Below, one piece after another: positions 26,593-30,160 of a stretch of DNA of 30,160 bases. Below the pieces are notes generated by a model. That model made no database searches and had not been told where the DNA came from. It saw only the letters and a list, made by a program, of their open reading frames with translations. Origin of the DNA: a virus. The stretch lies in IMG/VR virus record IMGVR_UViG_3300023281_002227, positions 13,538-43,697 of that record. One strand, written 5' to 3'. The first letter of the stretch is position 1. Every line of letters begins with the position of its first letter. Both the position numbers and the translations under genes were made by a program.

Positions 26593-26926
26593 CAGATTTA
26601 ATATGTTCGTGGAATTTGTGCCTTGTTATATAAATCACTAGTTCTTTAACGGCTTGTCTCAGAGCCATTTCTTCATGATTGATATATTGGTGCTTTAAAG
26701 GGAAAAATTCTTTAGGCGTTCTAATATTATTAAGTTTACATCCTAATGACCAACCACTTCCTTTTTCTTCGTCAAAAATATATTGGATATAGAAATGCTT
26801 GTTTTCTACAAACGCTTTATTTTCTTCAAATACTAGCTCAAAACCACAATGGTTACTGAAAACTGATTGTAAAGTTGAAAAGATGTATTGTTTATAATAT
26901 TGGCTTTTTTGTGAAGACTCACTCAT
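26549..26926 (-). CDS. Small unknown protein
   Basis: This 125-residue protein begins MSESSQKSQYYKQYIFSTLQ and is alpha/beta in character, with aromatic residues throughout (FYIQYIFDEEKGSGWSLGCKLN). It has no signal, membrane segment or known motif. AAGGAAGG lies 7 nt before ATG 26926. The 3' end overlaps the 26194 gene by 44 nt, tail to tail, so the last 15 residues of one or the other may be dispensable. Confidence 0.68.
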   Translation of the reverse strand: MSESSQKSQYYKQYIFSTLQSVFSNHCGFELVFEENKAFVENKHFYIQYIFDEEKGSGWSLGCKLNNIRTPKEFFPLKHQYINHEEMALRQAVKELVIYITRHKFHEHIKSVICQTYLEASETSP

Positions 26927-26975
26927 TTTATACCTTCCTTTTAAATATTATAGCTATTTTTGGTATATATCTGGT

Positions 26976-29900
26976 ATGGAACGTTCATTTTTTTCTTATT
27001 ATTTAAATCGTAAAGATCTTTCTTTAGACGAGATGGCTGCTGATCCTATAACTTCTCTCAAAGACGCTAGAGAAGAAGGTGAGCAAAGTTACGAAAAGCG
27101 TAAAATCCCTATTCTTTTTGACAAATATGATATTCTTTACCTATATCAATTCCCGCCTGAATTTTGGCCACAAGCTTTAGCAAGAAGATACAATGAAAAA
27201 TTATTTAATAGTCATAAAGGATATAATTCTGCACAAGACATTCCAGAAATAGAAGATATAACACTTACTGGAAATCGCGGTAATAAATTTACTTTTAAAA
27301 ATATTAACACATTTTCTAAAAAATTACATGACAAATTAACCAGAGATGTAGATGACGATACTCTTTCTGGACTTGGAAAAGACCAAGAGCATAAAGATCA
27401 CTATTCTGACAAAGGTGGTTATCATGGGTATGTTCTTGACAATCCAAAACATAGCAAAGAACATAATGTTGATGTTTCCGAAGGATATGTAGGATTAACT
27501 AAAGAACGAGCTAGTGAACTGATTAGCAAATGGCTTAAAGGCGTTGATAGTCAATGGTTGAGTAAAATGCCAGAAGATACACCAAGAGAAATAGTCAAAA
27601 GAGGAGGTCGTGGATCTGAAGCTTATGTCCGAGATGGAGATTGGTTGTCATCTAGTCCTCTTAATGGCAAAATGTTTCATGCAAATCCAGAAGGTCGTCC
27701 ACCAGGAACAGTGATGTGGGTTGGTCTTAATGATAAAGGCAGGAAAAAAGCATTTTATAGTCATCTTCCTGTTTTAAAGCCTGGATTACAAATTGATAGT
27801 AAATCTGTCGATAGACATGACAATCTTAGAAAAATGGCAAAAAAAGCAAAAGAAGGTGCTGATCAAGTGCATAAAGCATTAAGTGAAAATCCTGATATGC
27901 ACCTTCATGACGCATTGATTAAAAGTCTAGGTAATGAATATCGTGATTACATGGCTGTATTTGAGCCAGAAACAATGCGTGTTTTGCTATCCAAAAAAGA
28001 TGAATTAACAAGAAAATTAAATCAACAAGGTAGAGCAAGAGAAGGACAAAACGTTTCAATTAGAGAGCAATCTAAAATGAAACACAGAATTAAAGAGATA
28101 GATCATATCTCAGAAATTGCAAGGGATTTTTCACAAAATTACGGAGAAGTAACAAGAGATAATATGCCAGAAGTTCTTAATTGGATTGGCGATCAAATTC
28201 ATAGTTTGGCTGATAACGTAAGAGATGATGCTGATAAATATGATATTCATGATTATTCTGTTCATAGTTCCAATTTAGATTATCCTAAAATATCAAATAC
28301 TACAAGGGGATTTGGAACTAGCGATCCTAATAAACAACAAAGAAAACAGGTTTATGCTTCTGTTCAACAACAGGAAGATCTTGAAGGAAACAGCATAGAA
28401 CCTCATGACTTTAAAAAGATATTAGAACCTTTACTCGTTCAAGCTGGTGTTATGCCAACTACAGAGGATGCAGATGGTCCGGTAATACCTTATGTTACAA
28501 AGAGAGAGAATGACCCTCGTAGAAGAAACAAAGTTAGACATATTGATGGACACAACACTAAAGATGGTGCTGGTAGACATCTATCACCTTTAGCAGTAGG
28601 AATTGACAATGCTTTAAAAGAAGGAAGTGTTGTTGCTAATTCACCTGCGTTTGTTTCTCTTAAAAGTAACTGGTGGCTTATATTCGATAACGCTAAAGAT
28701 TTTTTATGGCACAAAATAGGTGAAACTGAGTTTGTTCAATATCTTAAAGCCAAATTAAAATTAGATAAAGCAATCGAAGAAGGCAGTTCTAGAAGAGTAA
28801 TAAATCAATTAGAAAAAGATGCAGAATTGGCACTTCATGTTGCAGAGAAAAGAACTAGAGAACTCGGTAGTGATTATGCCAAAATGGTATGGCAGATTAA
28901 GAAGAGATTGCATAAAACATCTTTAGACAAAGAAGCTCTAGGTGCTGGTGGAGAAATTGGTTCATTAGGAGACTTCCTTTCACAAGAAGATCAAAAACTA
29001 CATGATAAAACAAGACAAATAGTTTACAATCGTGTTGTTAGACCTGGAGAAACATCTCAGCCTGGACAAAGTGGACATGATATTCAAGTTCTACAACAAT
29101 TGATTGACGAAGAACAAAAAGAAATAGAACAAAGGCTACATTCTGCTGTTAGTATGTCTGATGTTGAAAGTGTGAATGGAGGATCTCATACTCCAGAAGA
29201 AGCTAGTGAAGAAGTTGGCATGATGAAGAACCTTATTAACAGTGGTATAGCATACCAAGCCTATCGTAATTATTACTTGTGGCTAAAAGAGAAGGAACGA
29301 AAAGATGGCGAAGCACAAGGACAACAATATCCAGCCAGGGCAGAATGGTGGGAGGACATTGTTCGTGAAGCTGATGAATTCGCTACACAACAAGCAGCAA
29401 AACAAACAGGAATGCCTGCTTATGGACTTGCAGATAGATTACAATCTACAGGAGATACTAGTCTTGCAACCACTGAAACACAATTTATGAAAGGTCTTAA
29501 AGATCGCATGACTGTTTCTGAAATTAGAGATGCAGGCGATTTACCAACAGGCGATGATCCACAAATGGCTGCTGCTAGAAGAATTGCTGACTTTATTAAT
29601 GATGAAGAAAATTCCATAGAACAGAAAAAAACAAAATTATCTACTTTGTTTACTCACGCAAGATCGAATCCTCAAAATGATGAGATTCATCAAATAGCAC
29701 AAATGGTTATGTCACAAATAGGACCAGAAACTATAGCAAGTTTAGGAATAGATGCTCCTGTCGTGGCAGAGCCGACACAACAATATAGCCAAGCTCATTT
29801 AAATAGAATATCAATCGCAGCTAGAGATCCAAATTTTATTAACAAGTTAGTTCCAGGATCACCAGAGTTTGATCAAGGTAAACGAAATACTTTTGAGAAA

Positions 29901-29996
29901 ATTGTGCAAGAAAAAGGACCATCGTGGCAAGACGTGCAAACTGCATTGACTAAGGCAGATGCTGTGGAATTTTCCTCTGCGAGAAGAGTGGTTTAA
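26976..29996 (+). CDS. Large unknown protein (1006 residues)
   Basis: This is the largest gene in the window and I recognise no domain with confidence. The protein is hydrophilic, helical and free of membrane segments or signal peptide. Residues 1-130 contain FDKYDILYLYQFPPEFWPQALARRYNEK; 130-330 are Gly/His/Lys-rich with SDKGGYHGYVLD; 330-1006 are mostly charged helices with Gln-rich stretches. The N-terminus has SLDE at 16-19, a possible head-protease site. Its size and composition suggest a virion-internal or tail-associated protein, but that is a guess. No good ribosome binding site is visible before ATG 26976; a TATATATCT box lies only about 8 nt upstream. It is probably a separate transcription unit. 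Confidence 0.75.
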   Translation: MERSFFSYYLNRKDLSLDEMAADPITSLKDAREEGEQSYEKRKIPILFDKYDILYLYQFPPEFWPQALARRYNEKLFNSHKGYNSAQDIPEIEDITLTGNRGNKFTFKNINTFSKKLHDKLTRDVDDDTLSGLGKDQEHKDHYSDKGGYHGYVLDNPKHSKEHNVDVSEGYVGLTKERASELISKWLKGVDSQWLSKMPEDTPREIVKRGGRGSEAYVRDGDWLSSSPLNGKMFHANPEGRPPGTVMWVGLNDKGRKKAFYSHLPVLKPGLQIDSKSVDRHDNLRKMAKKAKEGADQVHKALSENPDMHLHDALIKSLGNEYRDYMAVFEPETMRVLLSKKDELTRKLNQQGRAREGQNVSIREQSKMKHRIKEIDHISEIARDFSQNYGEVTRDNMPEVLNWIGDQIHSLADNVRDDADKYDIHDYSVHSSNLDYPKISNTTRGFGTSDPNKQQRKQVYASVQQQEDLEGNSIEPHDFKKILEPLLVQAGVMPTTEDADGPVIPYVTKRENDPRRRNKVRHIDGHNTKDGAGRHLSPLAVGIDNALKEGSVVANSPAFVSLKSNWWLIFDNAKDFLWHKIGETEFVQYLKAKLKLDKAIEEGSSRRVINQLEKDAELALHVAEKRTRELGSDYAKMVWQIKKRLHKTSLDKEALGAGGEIGSLGDFLSQEDQKLHDKTRQIVYNRVVRPGETSQPGQSGHDIQVLQQLIDEEQKEIEQRLHSAVSMSDVESVNGGSHTPEEASEEVGMMKNLINSGIAYQAYRNYYLWLKEKERKDGEAQGQQYPARAEWWEDIVREADEFATQQAAKQTGMPAYGLADRLQSTGDTSLATTETQFMKGLKDRMTVSEIRDAGDLPTGDDPQMAAARRIADFINDEENSIEQKKTKLSTLFTHARSNPQNDEIHQIAQMVMSQIGPETIASLGIDAPVVAEPTQQYSQAHLNRISIAARDPNFINKLVPGSPEFDQGKRNTFEKIVQEKGPSWQDVQTALTKADAVEFSSARRVV

Positions 29997-30160
29997 ATAT
30001 TATTAGCGTCAAACAGTTCGTCCCAATCAGTATCACTCATTGTGCCTGTTTCAGGAAAACCTTCGTCTTCATCTTCTGATTCAGATTCCTCTGGTTCACT
30101 TCCAGGTATAGTCACATCTCCAGAAGTAATACCTCTTCTTATTGGGTCGTCTGCTTTTTT
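29993..30160 (-). CDS. Acidic C-terminus of a protein running off the right edge
   Basis: The minus strand is open from the window edge to a TAA at 29993-29995, giving the last 55 residues of an unseen protein. They are acidic and end TGTMSDTDWDELFDANNI, with a Ser/Glu/Asp-rich stretch (PEESESEDEDEGFP). Only the tail is visible, so no function can be given. It overlaps the end of the 26976 gene by 4 nt, tail to tail. Confidence 0.7.
   Translation of the reverse strand, partial: KKADDPIRRGITSGDVTIPGSEPEESESEDEDEGFPETGTMSDTDWDELFDANNI

Noticed and set aside
26955-26970. Recurring GTATAT(A/C)T-like sequences (12699, 18187, 26959) as a promoter motif
   Set aside because: Distance to the start codons varies from about 8 to 30 nt and the motif is simple AT sequence.
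1-30160. tRNA genes, rRNA, insertion sequences, integrase/attachment site
   Set aside because: Scanned for cloverleaf-like and transposase-like features on both strands and saw none that could be supported.

Overview
The window is a 30 kb piece of an AT-rich genome of a large tailed phage related to T4. Five adjacent minus-strand genes carry the T4 head order: portal (gp20), a 622-residue unknown in the gp67/68 position, prohead protease (gp21), scaffold core (gp22) and major capsid protein (gp23, running off the left edge). A gp17-type large terminase lies upstream of them. There is no rRNA, tRNA, integrase, IS element or CRISPR array. The host cannot be named; several envelope-directed products (signal-anchored peptidases, a lipoprotein, an MscL channel) suggest a bacterium whose envelope or periplasm matters to infection.

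Layout. 1-4862: head morphogenesis genes, minus strand. 4863-5619: divergent promoter region, two small plus-strand genes and a bidirectional terminator. 5640-8198: portal gene interrupted by an in-frame intein (7200-7898). 8252-10475: a tightly coupled plus-strand cassette of a sulfotransferase-like protein, a 2OG-Fe(II) oxygenase and a DxD glycosyltransferase resembling plant hydroxyproline/serine glycosyltransferases. It sits between terminase and portal, where T4 has tail sheath and tube genes. 10464-12673: a small gene and the terminase. 12739-23397: an accessory region with an M28 aminopeptidase, a ferritin-like protein, virion-like proteins, an MscL-type channel with a zinc ribbon, an HExxH metallopeptidase, a lipoprotein, a papain-like cysteine peptidase and a trypsin-like serine peptidase. 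23384-25689: a RecB/Cas4-like nuclease with a probable Fe-S cluster and a DnaG-type primase (replication/recombination). 25702-30160: small unknown genes, a 1006-residue unknown protein and the end of an acidic protein. Genes are densely packed, many overlap by 1-14 nt, and no gene-free stretch exceeds about 150 nt.

How the parts may work together. The head genes and terminase build and fill the capsid. Several small proteins carry N-termini with an (L/I)xE site like that cut by the T4 gp21 protease and may be internal head proteins. The sulfotransferase-oxygenase-glycosyltransferase cassette looks like a self-contained hydroxylate/glycosylate/sulfate modification module. The four peptidases, lipoprotein and channel look like an envelope-acting set; the cysteine and serine peptidases share the same C-terminal 21-residue motif. 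Many protein-coding genes also contain unusually long perfect hairpins, strongest in the first 350 bases of the primase gene, which the encoded proteins do not explain.
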